From: Semisulcospira habei
Lineage: Eukaryota; Mollusca; Gastropoda; Semisulcospiridae
Length of the DNA: 64,000 nt
Assembly: GCA_036245525.1 (NCBI GenBank)
Contig: BTPG01000006.1
Coordinates: 71,635,939 to 71,699,938, forward strand
Direction of reading: 5' to 3'
Below, piece by piece: positions 1 to 9,777 of this stretch. The stretch's first letter is position 1. Each line of letters starts with the position of its first letter. The notes beneath the pieces were generated by a model. The model was not told the DNA's origin. It did no database searches and saw only the letters and a program-made list of their open reading frames with translations. A program made the translations under genes and the position numbers.

Positions 1-1740
1 GAGGTCAAATGCTTTTGAAAGGTCCAAAAATACTGCTCCAGTCATTTGACTGCTGTTTATGGCAGTAAGCCATCTGTCAACAAGGTGTACCAATGCTGTG
101 TGACAGGAGTGTTTCCGCCGAAAGCCAGATTGTAATGGATGTATGAGTTTGTGTTTTTCTAGAAAATGTTGTAAGTGTGTGTGAATGTGTCTTTCTATCG
201 GTTTCGACAGTGTTGACAGTAGCGAAATGGGCCTGAACTTGTTAGGGTCGGCAAGGTCTTTCGTTTTAGGTAGTGGGATCACTTTGGCTGTTTTTAGAGA
301 AGATGGAAATATCCCCTGCTTTATGCAGAGGTTGTATATATATGTCAAGGTATCTACAATATACGGTAGGGCCATTTTCAGAACTGAGCTACTAATACCA
401 TCATGGCCAGACGTACGTTTGTTCTTTAAGTACGAGATGGATTTTCCCACGTCGTATATCGTTAACAGCGGAATGCTGAATGACATATCAGGGTCCAGCC
501 GTTCTGCACAAAACGTCTTTAGCTTTTCGGACATAGCTGAAGACTGACCAGAATATGTATTTTTTAGCAACGTACTGGCAGCCGAGAGGAAATGCTGATT
601 CAAGATATCAGCTGATAACTGTGTACATTGTGCGGTATTTTTGGACCTCGTAAAAGCATTGATCGCTCGCCACACAGATACGACATCTTTCTTTCCGTTC
701 ATAAGACGGTGAAAAAGTGACCTTTGAGCTTTCCTCACTAAATGTTTAACATGGTTTCTTTGCCTTCGATAAGCAACAAAATCCTTCTTTCTTTTATAGT
801 CATCTCGGAGCTGCATGGCATCCTTGATTTCCTTACTTAACCAGGCGGGAAGCTGGGGGTTCTTCACCCGTTTCTCTCTGAATGGAGCGTGTTTATCGAG
901 AACACCAAGGAACAATCCGTACCACTCAGACAAAGCATCGTTGGGGTCATTATGGTAGTACACTGTATCAAAGTGTGTGCTACTTAAATCACAAAGAAAT
1001 GTTTCCTTGTTGAAGTGTTTAAGTGATCTGTATCTAATAGTCGTGTGCTGATGTTTTCGGAATGAATTATCCGCTTTTAATGCCAAGCAACAGCACACCG
1101 GGTAGTGATCGCTAATCCCTACCTGAAGCACGTCTACTGCCATCACCCTTGATTGAGTAGTTGTATATATGTGGTCTATAAGGGTGGAGGAAGTTGGACT
1201 AACACGAGTTGCTGTTTTAACTAGCTGCTTTAAACCAAACATAGACATGGTGCACTCCCAAGCAGGGTTATTCGAAAACATGTTAATACTGAAATCGCCT
1301 AGGATCAAAATTTCAGAGCTGGACTGTCTGACCTTATCCATCATGGCGATAAAGTCGTCGAACCATTGAAATGTTGATGCTGGGTTCCTGTAAATGTACC
1401 CGACCAGCACGGGGCTGGATTTGTTTGCCCTTAACTCAACCCAAATGCATTCTACGGTTTTTGACTCCAGGTCCCCACGCCTGCGAGTTATACCGCTAAT
1501 TGAATTATGAATGTATACTGCAATACCCGTATGTCCCGGGTATTCAGCATCGCGGCGCAGTACAGTGAAATCCTGGATAGAAACGGCCTCATCGCTGATG
1601 TTACGATTGAGACGCGATTCCGTTACACCAAACAAGTGAAATGGATTGGATTGACTCAAGAGCACACACAGATCGGGAACTTTGTTAGTTAAATGATAAA
1701 CATTTAAATGGCCAATATGTAACTGGCGATCATACACCAT
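1..1740 (-). CDS. LINE ORF2, endonuclease and N-terminal reverse transcriptase, continues past window edge
   Basis: Reading the minus strand from the ATG at 1740 gives 580 codons without a stop to base 1. An in-frame TGA six codons upstream (1758-1756) supports this start. The N-terminal half is an apurinic-type endonuclease: GVTESRLNR (res ~38-46, catalytic Glu), GYIYRNP (~114), LGDFSIN (~147), LIDHIYT (~187) and SDHYPV (~210). The RT part begins near res 480 with AKVIPLPK, FRPISLLSTLSK (~502) and QSGFRRKHSC, and reaches motif A FLDLSKAFD (~571-579) at the edge. Family knowledge: the endonuclease nicks the target and the RT copies element RNA onto it. It lies 626 nt downstream of ORF1 on the same strand. 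The closest relative in the window is the broken copy at 6548-8925. Being stop- and frameshift-free implies a young copy. The clade (CR1/L2-like, Jockey superfamily) is inferred. Confidence 0.9.
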   Translation of the reverse strand, partial: MVYDRQLHIGHLNVYHLTNKVPDLCVLLSQSNPFHLFGVTESRLNRNISDEAVSIQDFTVLRRDAEYPGHTGIAVYIHNSISGITRRRGDLESKTVECIWVELRANKSSPVLVGYIYRNPASTFQWFDDFIAMMDKVRQSSSEILILGDFSINMFSNNPAWECTMSMFGLKQLVKTATRVSPTSSTLIDHIYTTTQSRVMAVDVLQVGISDHYPVCCCLALKADNSFRKHQHTTIRYRSLKHFNKETFLCDLSSTHFDTVYYHNDPNDALSEWYGLFLGVLDKHAPFREKRVKNPQLPAWLSKEIKDAMQLRDDYKRKKDFVAYRRQRNHVKHLVRKAQRSLFHRLMNGKKDVVSVWRAINAFTRSKNTAQCTQLSADILNQHFLSAASTLLKNTYSGQSSAMSEKLKTFCAERLDPDMSFSIPLLTIYDVGKSISYLKNKRTSGHDGISSSVLKMALPYIVDTLTYIYNLCIKQGIFPSSLKTAKVIPLPKTKDLADPNKFRPISLLSTLSKPIERHIHTHLQHFLEKHKLIHPLQSGFRRKHSCHTALVHLVDRWLTAINSSQMTGAVFLDLSKAFDL

Positions 1741-2366
1741 GATTGCTAATGTATGTCAATACCAAAGAGTACAAATAAAAAAGCTTATAAATGATACAAA
1801 GGCAAATAAGAGCTGAAATAATAAAACAAAGCAAAAGAATATCAGTCCGCTCTAACACACAGAATGTGGGAGGCAAGTGAAAAAAAAGAGTTTCTTCTAC
1901 GCATTCACTGATATAGACCACACTACCGGTCACTAACGGTCACTAACAGGGACTAATCTCTTTAGCAAACTTCAACAGTCAAAGCTAAACGACCCGCTGC
2001 GCGATAGGGGAAATAAAGTCAGCGCTGCGAAAGGACACAGATATGATCGTAGTGTGAATATACGTAGAGCACTAGTAGAGAAAGTGTCACGGTGCACAAG
2101 TACTAGTGCTATAAGCGTCACAAATCGCACAGAGTGAGAAGATCGGTATTCACGAATACTGTCGGCAGAAGTGAAAAGGATGACAATGTTAATATTGGAC
2201 CACGTGCAGTGGTTGAAGTTAAAAACAAATGAATACGTCTCTGCGCAAACACAATAATTATGAGCAATGAGACGCAAGAAAATCAATCGATATTGTTCAG
2301 TGTTAGCCTGGAAAGTAAAGCACAAAGTTATGTAAGGAAGAGTAACTGAATGTTCTGGAAATGAAT
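1741..2366 (-). other. Inter-ORF spacer of the LINE
   Basis: 626 nt between the ORF1 stop and the ORF2 ATG. A 192-codon frame (2550-1972) overlaps the 3' end of ORF1 in another register. It shows no recognisable domain and I treat it as a shadow. A spacer this long suggests ORF2 is translated by reinitiation or an internal mechanism rather than by a simple overlap; that is inference. Confidence 0.5.
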
Positions 2367-5042
2367 CTAATACACACGCACGGGGTGGCTGTACTGTGCC
2401 CACGGTTCCTGCTGTGCGTATGGCGTGTATGTGAGCGGGGGGACGCTGAAAGGATACGTTGGTTGCGTCATGCTGAAGTGTCCCCATGGTCCCGCCTCGC
2501 GATACTGTGGAAATGCGGCACTGTATGGTGGTAGTGGCGGTTGCTGCCACATAGGATACTGGCCCGGCATTTGTTGCTGATAGCTACATTGACTCTCTGC
2601 TGTACTACCAAATCTGGATTCGCTGTAATGTGATTCCAGACCTGGTGCTACAGCAGAGGACACTGACAGTCCACCTTGACTCTCCGGTGCAGCACCGAAG
2701 CTGGATGCACCACAGAGCGATTCCAGGTTGGGTGCTGCAGCGGACACTGACTGTCTGCCGGCTGCGACATTAGCGTAAGTGTTGGTGGTGCCAGCGTGTC
2801 CTTCACGTCGCTGACGGCGGTGACGGCCACCACCTGCAGGCTGGTTGTTGGGAGTGGTGACGTCAGTAGCTGGCCCTCCTCTCTTTATGTTGAGGGCCAG
2901 ACTTATGGTGCCCTGGCGACTAGGATGGATGGGGTCACCGCGCCTGTAGAATTTTCTACGCGGCAACCCATCAACAGCAGTAAAGACCTGAGTGTTGTCT
3001 ATCAGTGTGACACCCAGCTTTCTGCACACATGGAACAGGTTACTGTTGGAGGCGGTGATGGCCCTATACAGCTGGTGTCTACTGTCGGTCGGCAGGATGG
3101 AGGATGCCTGCAGACGAGCGCCGGGAAATACCCGCCTGCATTCCCGGACGAGCTGTTCCCACACAGCGCTGGTCACTTCCTTCTGTTTGCAATCGTTGAT
3201 CCCCACGTGGAAGGTCACCAGTGCCACCGCTGTGTGGGACGCGTGTTGTCGCTGGAGCCATTTCAGCAGGTGGACAGTCCGCAGGCCAGAGACAGATAAT
3301 ACGTCTACTTTTTCTATAGGGTAGGTGGGCATCTTCTCTGCCTTGATGTTGCGAACAACAGAGTCTCCAATGACCAGCGTGGTGGTGTCACTCTGCACTG
3401 TATGTCGCAGTATTTGCTCATCTGGAGACATTTTGTTATTACGCTGCTGCTGGCTGCTGGCGTGGTCATACCCGTTGTTGACCTCAGGCAGGCCGCCGGT
3501 AATCCGTACTGGTATGAGTCGCTCTGGGCTCTTCTCGGCTGCACTCACAGCCTGTACCGTGGCCAGTTCTTGCAGAACGGGTGGAGGGGAGGGGTGACAG
3601 GGAGCAGCGATTGCGCTGCCCGTTACCTGGCGCGGAGACGCACAGCTATCAACATGGGCAGACAGGTCAGTTTGAGTGTTACCACTCATGGCAACGTCTG
3701 AGCTGTTGGACGCAAGGGCTAACTTCTTTCTCAGCTGTTTTTGAATTTCCCTCAGGCGCTGCTTGTGGCTCTGTTTGGCGGAGGATAGCTGGTTGACAGT
3801 GCCGTCTGTGGCGTGTTGAGCTGTCTCCACACCAGTTATCCTGTCGTCCAGGCCGGACAACACTTCGCCCACACTTTTCTCCGTAACCTGTAGGTCTCTG
3901 GCTCTCTTGACCGCCTCGTCACGGAGCTGACTCTCGAGCTGATCAATCCTGGCTAGGGCTGCTGAAAGTCCTTTGAACAGTGTACTGACGTCAGCGCGAA
4001 GGTCCGTGATGAGGTTACAAGCACTTTTGAGTTGCGCTCGCAGAGTATGCAGAGTATCAGGGTCAGTGGTGTCCTCGTGAGGACAGGTAGTCCCGAGGGC
4101 CGTGGTGGGTGCGGCCTCTGTATTACGTAATCCCAGTCCCGGAGACGCGGGACTGGCGTTCGTGTTTGGTCGGGTTGGGGGAAGGGGCGTGGCAGTGGAC
4201 ATTACACCATCAACTGTTGCCGCAACAAGTGAAAAATCAGTGCGGGCGTTCTGAAGTGGCTGGCCAGTAGATGTGGTGATGGGATTAGTCGGGGATGAGT
4301 GGTCGGATAGAAGGGGCGTCGGATGATAATCCCCTGTGATTGACGACTCTGCCAGCTGCACAAGAAGAGAGACTTCTTTATTGTCCGAGGGAGTGGAGAG
4401 GGTAGGCGTGATGGGGGTGTCTGCTAGGGAGACAGCCAACAGCAGGCCCCGTGAGGAGTTGGAAGGGGTGGCGGGTGAGGTGACGGTACTTTCTGTAACG
4501 TCAGGGTCAGATGCAAGATGGTTGCTGGTGACGGGGACATTGTCTGTAGGGTCCGCTGTACCGGCCAGGAGCTGTTGTACATAATCACAAAGGGCCCGGT
4601 ACTCCGATCTCACCCACAGACCCTTTCTCTTCCCCTGAATCATGCAGGTGCCACCGGTTGTCCGCCTCTTCCTAAAGTACACGGTGATGACGATAAGTTT
4701 GTTCTCGTCTGTGTGTACCGGCCCTTCATATATCTTAACTATTGTCTTGGCCAGGTGATCAGGGACCGGGGTGTGGGGAGAGAGGTAGCCATCAAGGGTG
4801 ACAGCTTCATTGTCATAGTTAAAATCTTCCCATAACACATTGTGGACTCCTGCAGTGTGTTTGGGCAGAAGCTGCATGTATCTCACATACACGGCATTTC
4901 TCCACGTCTTGAGAATGCTGAGGGCATTAGCACCTTTACATTCAAATCTTGTTTGGAGTTTGTCTAAGGTATCTCTCAGTACTGGGTCACGGGGGATGGT
5001 GGGAGTGGAAGGGGGTTGGTGTACAATGGCTATAGTTGTCAT
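2367..5042 (-). CDS. LINE ORF1 with coiled coil and SGNH/GDSL esterase domain
   Basis: Uninterrupted 891-aa frame. Residues 1-160 form a folded-looking N-terminal part without a recognised family. Residues 160-330 are Ser/Thr/Pro-rich and probably disordered. Residues ~330-440 are heptad-like and charged (RIDQLESQLRDE, KQRLREIQKQLRKK), consistent with a coiled coil for multimerisation. Residues ~553-720 are an SGNH hydrolase: VIGDSVVRN (Ser561), HVGIND (Gly614, Asn616) and DPIHPS (Asp703, His706), so all catalytic residues are present. Residues 730-891 are basic then Gln/Pro/Tyr-rich. CR1- and L2-type elements are known to carry esterase ORF1 proteins, thought to help RNP or membrane association. 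The protein is full length and undamaged, matching the intact ORF2 downstream. Confidence 0.88.
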   Translation of the reverse strand: MTTIAIVHQPPSTPTIPRDPVLRDTLDKLQTRFECKGANALSILKTWRNAVYVRYMQLLPKHTAGVHNVLWEDFNYDNEAVTLDGYLSPHTPVPDHLAKTIVKIYEGPVHTDENKLIVITVYFRKRRTTGGTCMIQGKRKGLWVRSEYRALCDYVQQLLAGTADPTDNVPVTSNHLASDPDVTESTVTSPATPSNSSRGLLLAVSLADTPITPTLSTPSDNKEVSLLVQLAESSITGDYHPTPLLSDHSSPTNPITTSTGQPLQNARTDFSLVAATVDGVMSTATPLPPTRPNTNASPASPGLGLRNTEAAPTTALGTTCPHEDTTDPDTLHTLRAQLKSACNLITDLRADVSTLFKGLSAALARIDQLESQLRDEAVKRARDLQVTEKSVGEVLSGLDDRITGVETAQHATDGTVNQLSSAKQSHKQRLREIQKQLRKKLALASNSSDVAMSGNTQTDLSAHVDSCASPRQVTGSAIAAPCHPSPPPVLQELATVQAVSAAEKSPERLIPVRITGGLPEVNNGYDHASSQQQRNNKMSPDEQILRHTVQSDTTTLVIGDSVVRNIKAEKMPTYPIEKVDVLSVSGLRTVHLLKWLQRQHASHTAVALVTFHVGINDCKQKEVTSAVWEQLVRECRRVFPGARLQASSILPTDSRHQLYRAITASNSNLFHVCRKLGVTLIDNTQVFTAVDGLPRRKFYRRGDPIHPSRQGTISLALNIKRGGPATDVTTPNNQPAGGGRHRRQRREGHAGTTNTYANVAAGRQSVSAAAPNLESLCGASSFGAAPESQGGLSVSSAVAPGLESHYSESRFGSTAESQCSYQQQMPGQYPMWQQPPLPPYSAAFPQYREAGPWGHFSMTQPTYPFSVPPLTYTPYAQQEPWAQYSHPVRVY

Positions 5043-6121
5043 GGTTTCAGATAGGAACAGACATGTGATTTAGAGTGGGGCGGGAGATGAGGATGGGTAG
5101 GCAGGTGTCACTGACGGAAATGTGGTTTATAGTTGGGGGGGATGGGGAGGGGGCAGTGGAGAGTGGCTACGCAGGAGAGGGAGGGCGTGCAGAGGCAAGA
5201 GGCAGAGCGTGAGGGGGAAGGAGGCGCCAGGAAAATGGAGCAGGGGTAGTGATGGGTGTGAGTGGGAGGGGGGGTGAGGTAATGGAATGTGAGTAAGCCG
5301 AGGAGAGGGAGAGCGTGCAGAGGGTGGGTAGGGTGGAGAAGAGGGGCCAGAAACACGAGGCGGGGGTGGGGAGGGGGGAGGGAATGGAGGGTGGGTAAGC
5401 AGGAGAGGGCGGGCGTGACGAGGGTGGGTGGGGTAGAGGTGCCAGGAACAGGGGGGCGAGGTGGGGATGGGTGTTGGCGTAAGTCAAGTGTGGGGTTCTA
5501 GCTGGCATGGATTGATGACGTACGATGCCGGACCTGCCAAGCTGATCCTAGGAAGATAAGGCTGAAACTGTTTACATGGGCGCGGGTCAGGCGTGACCGC
5601 CGACAGCGCCGCCTTGTGTAAACACATCTGGCAGCAGTTTCGTGGCAAAGACAGCAGTCTTAGTATGGTGTAATCTGACTAGTCTATAGTATATAGCGTA
5701 CGGGCTGAAGGAAGGTTAAGAAAAGCATGTTTCTTTACTCACAATAAACACGGTATGGTGAGATAGTATGCAAGTCCACTCTCCGTTGCAGTATGCATTT
5801 GAAGTCCAGGACAAAGAAATTAGTTGCAGTAAACAGCACGTTACAGTCCAGTATAATGAACCACAATGGAAGATGTGAAATAGTTCCAAAATACCACACA
5901 CAACAACTTCAAAACACCACACGATTAATTCACCACTGAATATGAATTCACAAAATATCCAGTTATGCAATGAGATCACAAAGTAATGTGCGCAATTATA
6001 AAACAAAAAGTCCGAGTAACGTAGAATAGTAGAACACAATACAATCCATGAAACTGATATCTCGTCTGCTTGACTGTTCAGCGGAGAGATCGGAAAAGTC
6101 GACCGCTTCCTCCGGCGGTCG

Positions 6122-6123
<2 letters not shown>
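5043..6123 (-). promoter_or_regulatory. Presumed LINE 5' leader with internal tandem repeats
   Basis: About 1.1 kb upstream of ORF1. The ORF1-proximal half (5100-5500) is strongly purine-rich on the plus strand and built from three diverged repeats. The distal part (5510-6123) is mixed sequence without repeats. Non-LTR elements carry internal promoters in the leader, so this is the likely promoter region, but no core motif was identified. Confidence 0.4.
5165..5490. repeat. Three diverged ~100-127-bp tandem repeats in LINE leader
   Basis: The motif GCAGGAGAGGG(A/C)GGGCGTG or a close variant recurs at ~5171, ~5298 and ~5399. Each is followed by GGTGGGTAGGGTGGAGA-like and GCCAGGAA-like blocks in the same order. 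Units differ in length (127 and 101 bp spacing) and by scattered substitutions. Confidence 0.6.

Positions 6124-6175
<52 letters not shown>
6124..6175. repeat. (GA)n microsatellite, left flank of LINE copy 2
   Basis: About 26 perfect GA dinucleotides that run directly into (GAT)n at ~6175. Confidence 0.95.

Positions 6176-6205
<30 letters not shown>
6176..6205. repeat. (GAT)n, the 3' tail of a minus-strand LINE
   Basis: Ten GAT/ATG triplets immediately before AAACTTTATTTATCAACGG. On the minus strand this reads as the LINE 3' end followed by an (ATC)n tail. A similar junction recurs at 45597. Confidence 0.75.
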
Positions 6206-6206
<1 letters not shown>

Positions 6207-6408
6207 ACTTTATTTATCAACGGTAAAAAGTTTTGACAGAAACAAATCGTCATTTTACAAACTTGCCGTTGCTAACATCTACAACATAAAATAGATTAAA
6301 ATATAATAATAATAATAATAAATTATATTTACATATTATTTCATGCAACAATAAAAAAAATTAAAAAATGACACAAAATAATAATAACACTTAACATTCA
6401 TCTTATAC

Positions 6409-6412
<4 letters not shown>

Positions 6413-6468
<56 letters not shown>
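6413..6468. repeat. (CA)n microsatellite in LINE 3' UTR
   Basis: About 27 CA units within the 3' UTR of the truncated LINE. Confidence 0.95.
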
Positions 6469-6472
<4 letters not shown>

Positions 6473-6547
6473 AACAATATAGATAAATGCATAATTATAT
6501 TACATGAAAGCATTAACCATCAGGGTTTGTTTAAATGCCCAGTGTTG

Positions 6548-8920
6548 TTATGTTTGGCTCATCAGGTAATCAAAAAGTTTCGTTTTAAAGATTCCAAGTG
6601 AGGCTATAGTCTTCAAATGTGCAGGAATAGTGTTCCATACAAACGGTCCAGAAAAGGATAAACTAGTTTTAAAGAGGTCAATTCTAGGCAGAGGTAGGGG
6701 TAAAGTATTGTTCCTTGAGGACCGTTCGCGTTCTTGCTGTGGCACAAATTTGGTGGTTAGATACTGCGGTGTCATGTTATTTAATATCTTGTGCATGAGG
6801 ATGCATTTGTTGAAATTAAGTTGTTGATGCAGGCTGAAAATGTTTAGATGTCTAAATTTGTCTATGGTAGGAATGGGCCGCGTATCTATCATTTTGACAG
6901 CTCTTTTATATATAGAGTTTAACCTGTTCATGTGAACATCACTACAACCGCCCCACACTGTGGAGACATAATCAACGTGAGACTTGATATGGGCATGAAA
7001 AAACAGTTTACGAGTATGTGTAGCCGTTACTTGTCTAAGCTGGGACAACAGGAAAATGTTTTTAGCAATGCTTTTACAGACTGTATTTATATGCGTCTCC
7101 CAACATAATTGTTAGTCAACGTGTATTCCCAAGAATTTACGCTCTGTGACTTGTTCTATCGGTTTAGCGTTCAGTTGTAAATGTAACGGCTGTGGTCGGC
7201 GTTGGTGTTTTTGTCGTGTAGTGATTAAAATACTCTTTGTTTTTCCTGGATGAAGAACCATATGATTCTCTCTACACCAGTCGGAAACCTCGCTGAGACT
7301 ACTTTGTAAGCTAATGTTAATGTCAGCTGTTTTTTTTACCCGAAACATGGAGGCTCGTATCGTCCGCAAACAGGTTGCAATTAACATCAGTGTTAGTAAT
7401 ATGCAAAGGCAAATCATTAATGAATATTATAAATAAAAGACGTCCCAAGATCGACCCCTGGGGGACACCGTAGTTAACTTGTCCTTGTTTAGAGTATTTT
7501 CCATGGGTATATACCTTTTGTTTTCTGTCTTTTAGGTATGATCTAAAAAATGCTATGGCAGTTTCACTTATATGGTATGCTGCTAGCTTCTTTAAGAGAA
7601 TGTCATGGTCGACAAGATCAAATGCTTTTTGTAGGTCTAAGAAAACAGCTCCAGACATCAGGTTTTTATTTATTGATTCCAGCCAGCTGTCTACAATGTG
7701 TGCCAGTGCTGACTGACATGAGTGTTTCGGTCTAAAGCCGGACTGATGAATATTTATGAAATTGCCCTTTTCTAGAAAATCGAGGAGGTGTTTTTGTATG
7801 TGTTTTTCAAGGGGCTTTGACAGGGCCGACAAAAGTGAGATAGGACGGTAGTTATTGACATCTTCAAGATCTTTTGATTTAGGGATTGGAATTACCTTGG
7901 CCTCTTTGAAAATAGTTGGAAACGTGCTGTGTTTTATACAGAGGTTAAAGATATAAGTGACTGCCTCTACCGTATATGGTAGTGACATTTTCAGAATTTT
8001 GTTGTCTATACCATCCATCCCGGTGGACTTTTTGTTCGGCATGCTAGAGATGAATTTGCCGACTTCAGCGACGGTAATATCAGGAATGATGAATGTCTGC
8101 AGTATATTTTTGGCCTCACAGTATTTTTCCAGTACACTAGGAACTTGGTACTCTGCGTTACTACTTGCAGCTGACTGAGCAAGTGTTTCAGCTGTCGATA
8201 GGAAGTGCTTATTTAATATATCAGCTGACAAATGGGATGGTATTTCAGGGGCTGATTTACCCTTTGTTATAACGTTCAGGGCTTTCCACACCGATGCTGT
8301 ATCTTTTTTGTCCCTAATCATTTCCTGGAAGAACAGGGTTTTTTTGGTTGCGCTCTCACTAAGTATTTAACACGATTTCGTTGTTTCTTATATTCATCAA
8401 ACTGTTTTTCTTTCTTAAGTTTGTCTCTAAATGACATGGCCTGTTTGACATCTACTGTTAACCAGGGTGGCAGGGTAGAGTGCTTAACTCGGTTTTCTCG
8501 TATGGGCGCATGCTTATTTAGAACTCCAAGGAATAGATCCATCCAGTACGACAGGGCACTGTCAGGAGAAGTGTAGTTATACACGTCCCTGAAAGGAGTA
8601 TTGCGCAGATCCCGCAGAAAGTCGCCGTTATTAAATGTTTTGAAAGAACGATATTTAATTGTTTTATGTCTCTTTTTGCTCTCTTTGTCTAGTTTCATGG
8701 AGACTGTGCAACATACTGGGTTATGGTCACTGACAGCTAAGGAGGGAACATGTACATTTGATATTTTATCATCATTTGTCACATAAATATGATCAATCAG
8801 GGTTGAAGATGTACATGTGGTTCTAGTGGGGGTTTTAATTAACTGTTCTAAACCGAATAGTGCTGTTGTTGACGCCCATGCAGCATTGGACCCTTTAGAT
8901 TTAGAAAGATCAATATTAAA

Positions 8921-8925
<5 letters not shown>
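6548..8925 (-). pseudogene. Broken LINE ORF2 (endonuclease C-terminus plus reverse transcriptase)
   Basis: Collinear with the intact ORF2 at 1-1740 and extends past it through the rest of the RT. Segment 8782-8318 holds the endonuclease end (SDHNPVCC). A frameshift near 8345-8365 leads into 8321-7323 with PKSKDLEDVNNYRPISLLS, AVFLDLQKAFDLVDHD, GVPQGSILG and NLFADDTS (the catalytic YADD box as FADD). A second frameshift falls in the poly-T at ~7329-7335. Segment 7417-7112 continues with HPGKTKSIL and FLGIHVD to a TAA at 7112-7114. The same frame resumes to 6548 with the C-terminal region typical of CR1/L2-like RTs. Two frameshifts and one nonsense codon make it non-functional. Confidence 0.88.

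Positions 8926-9011
<86 letters not shown>
8925..9011. repeat. (GA)n microsatellite, right flank of LINE copy 2
   Basis: About 40 GA units with one AAAG interruption at ~8996. It follows AAAATCA of the LINE and precedes repeat R1. Confidence 0.95.
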
Positions 9012-9012
<1 letters not shown>

Positions 9013-9390
9013 AATTACGTCATATCTAGAGTACTGTGTGAATGTTTGCGTGGTGACGAAGTTGCTGCTTTTGCGTCACCGTCGCTATCTGATTCTCCAG
9101 ATGTCCAGGAGTTTTTTACTTGTTTTTCTTTTTTCTGCGAAGAATTAATTTTTACCAAAAAAGTTGAAAGGTACAAAGCTGGCTAACGAACTCATCCAAT
9201 GTCTTTCTCAAAGCTAGCTATATCTAAAAGTTCAGGTGAATAGGACACAAATTACGGATTCTAATGTGGGTCAACCGACATTCTATAAACGGTCATTTAA
9301 CTCTTCAATAGTACATTCAATTTGAATATGCTCGGAGGCTGTCTTAGACACCCCTTGAATAAAGCATTTCCTTATTTGTCAAGCTTGTCC
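9012..9390 (+). repeat. Dispersed repeat R1, copy 1
   Basis: About 380 bp beginning ATTACGTCATATCTAGAGTA just after (GA)n. It matches 18149-18525 along its length in the same orientation, sharing for example AAGAATTAATTTTTACCAAA, CTGGCTAACGAACTCATCC and AATATGCTCGGAGG. No coding potential was seen. It may be a non-autonomous element whose 5' end includes a GA tract. Confidence 0.8.
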
Positions 9391-9658
9391 ATATAAAAAC
9401 ATCATGAATAGCGGATTGGCCAGTTGATTAAAAATTACAGGTACGGCAATGATTCTAGGAGGTAGGCAATGAGGCATTGATCCCCCTGCAATGTGTATGT
9501 GCTGACAATCACAGTATCCGATAATAGACTGCACGACAATTGTATTTATGTATGTGTTCAGTGTGTGAGTGAGGCGTGTGTTTCACGTGAGTGTGCTTGT
9601 GTTCAGCTCGCGGCGGCGCCTTCAGCCGATTTACAGTTGGAATAGAGAGCCTATCTTG
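9391..9658. other. No feature recognised
   Basis: Unique-looking, moderately AT-rich sequence. I see no ORF, repeat or RNA structure I can name. Confidence 0.5.
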
Positions 9659-9661
9659 TTG

Positions 9662-9697
<36 letters not shown>

Positions 9698-9713
9698 CGT
9701 TGTTGTTGTTGTT
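9659..9713. repeat. (GTT)n microsatellite
   Basis: About 17 TTG triplets with one TCG interruption. Confidence 0.9.
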
Positions 9714-9777
9714 TTTATGTTCTTTTCCATAGCTGTATAATACTCTCCTTATCCACTGCCGTACATTTTGCCATTAT

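Larger units (their letters stand above)
1..6123 (-). mobile_element. Apparently intact CR1/L2-like LINE (3' part outside window)
   Basis: The order on the minus strand is 5' leader, ORF1 (5042-2367), spacer, ORF2 (1740 to beyond base 1). The 5' boundary is not certain. I place it provisionally where (GA)n starts at 6124, because 5500-6123 contains no other identifiable element. RT motifs after A, the 3' UTR and the tail fall outside the window. Confidence 0.6.
6176..8925 (-). mobile_element. 5'-truncated CR1/L2-like LINE, decayed
   Basis: About 2.75 kb. The 3' end with (ATC)n tail is at 6176-6205, the 3' UTR is 6206-6547 (with a CA repeat at 6413-6468), and RT then endonuclease coding runs 6548 to 8925. 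The 5' end stops inside the endonuclease at the GDFN motif, where the sequence becomes (GA)n. Both ends abut (GA)n, so it probably inserted into a GA tract. Confidence 0.8.

Noticed and set aside
1972..2550. 192-codon minus frame overlapping the end of LINE ORF1
   Set aside because: Different register from ORF1, no domain; probably a shadow continuing into the spacer.
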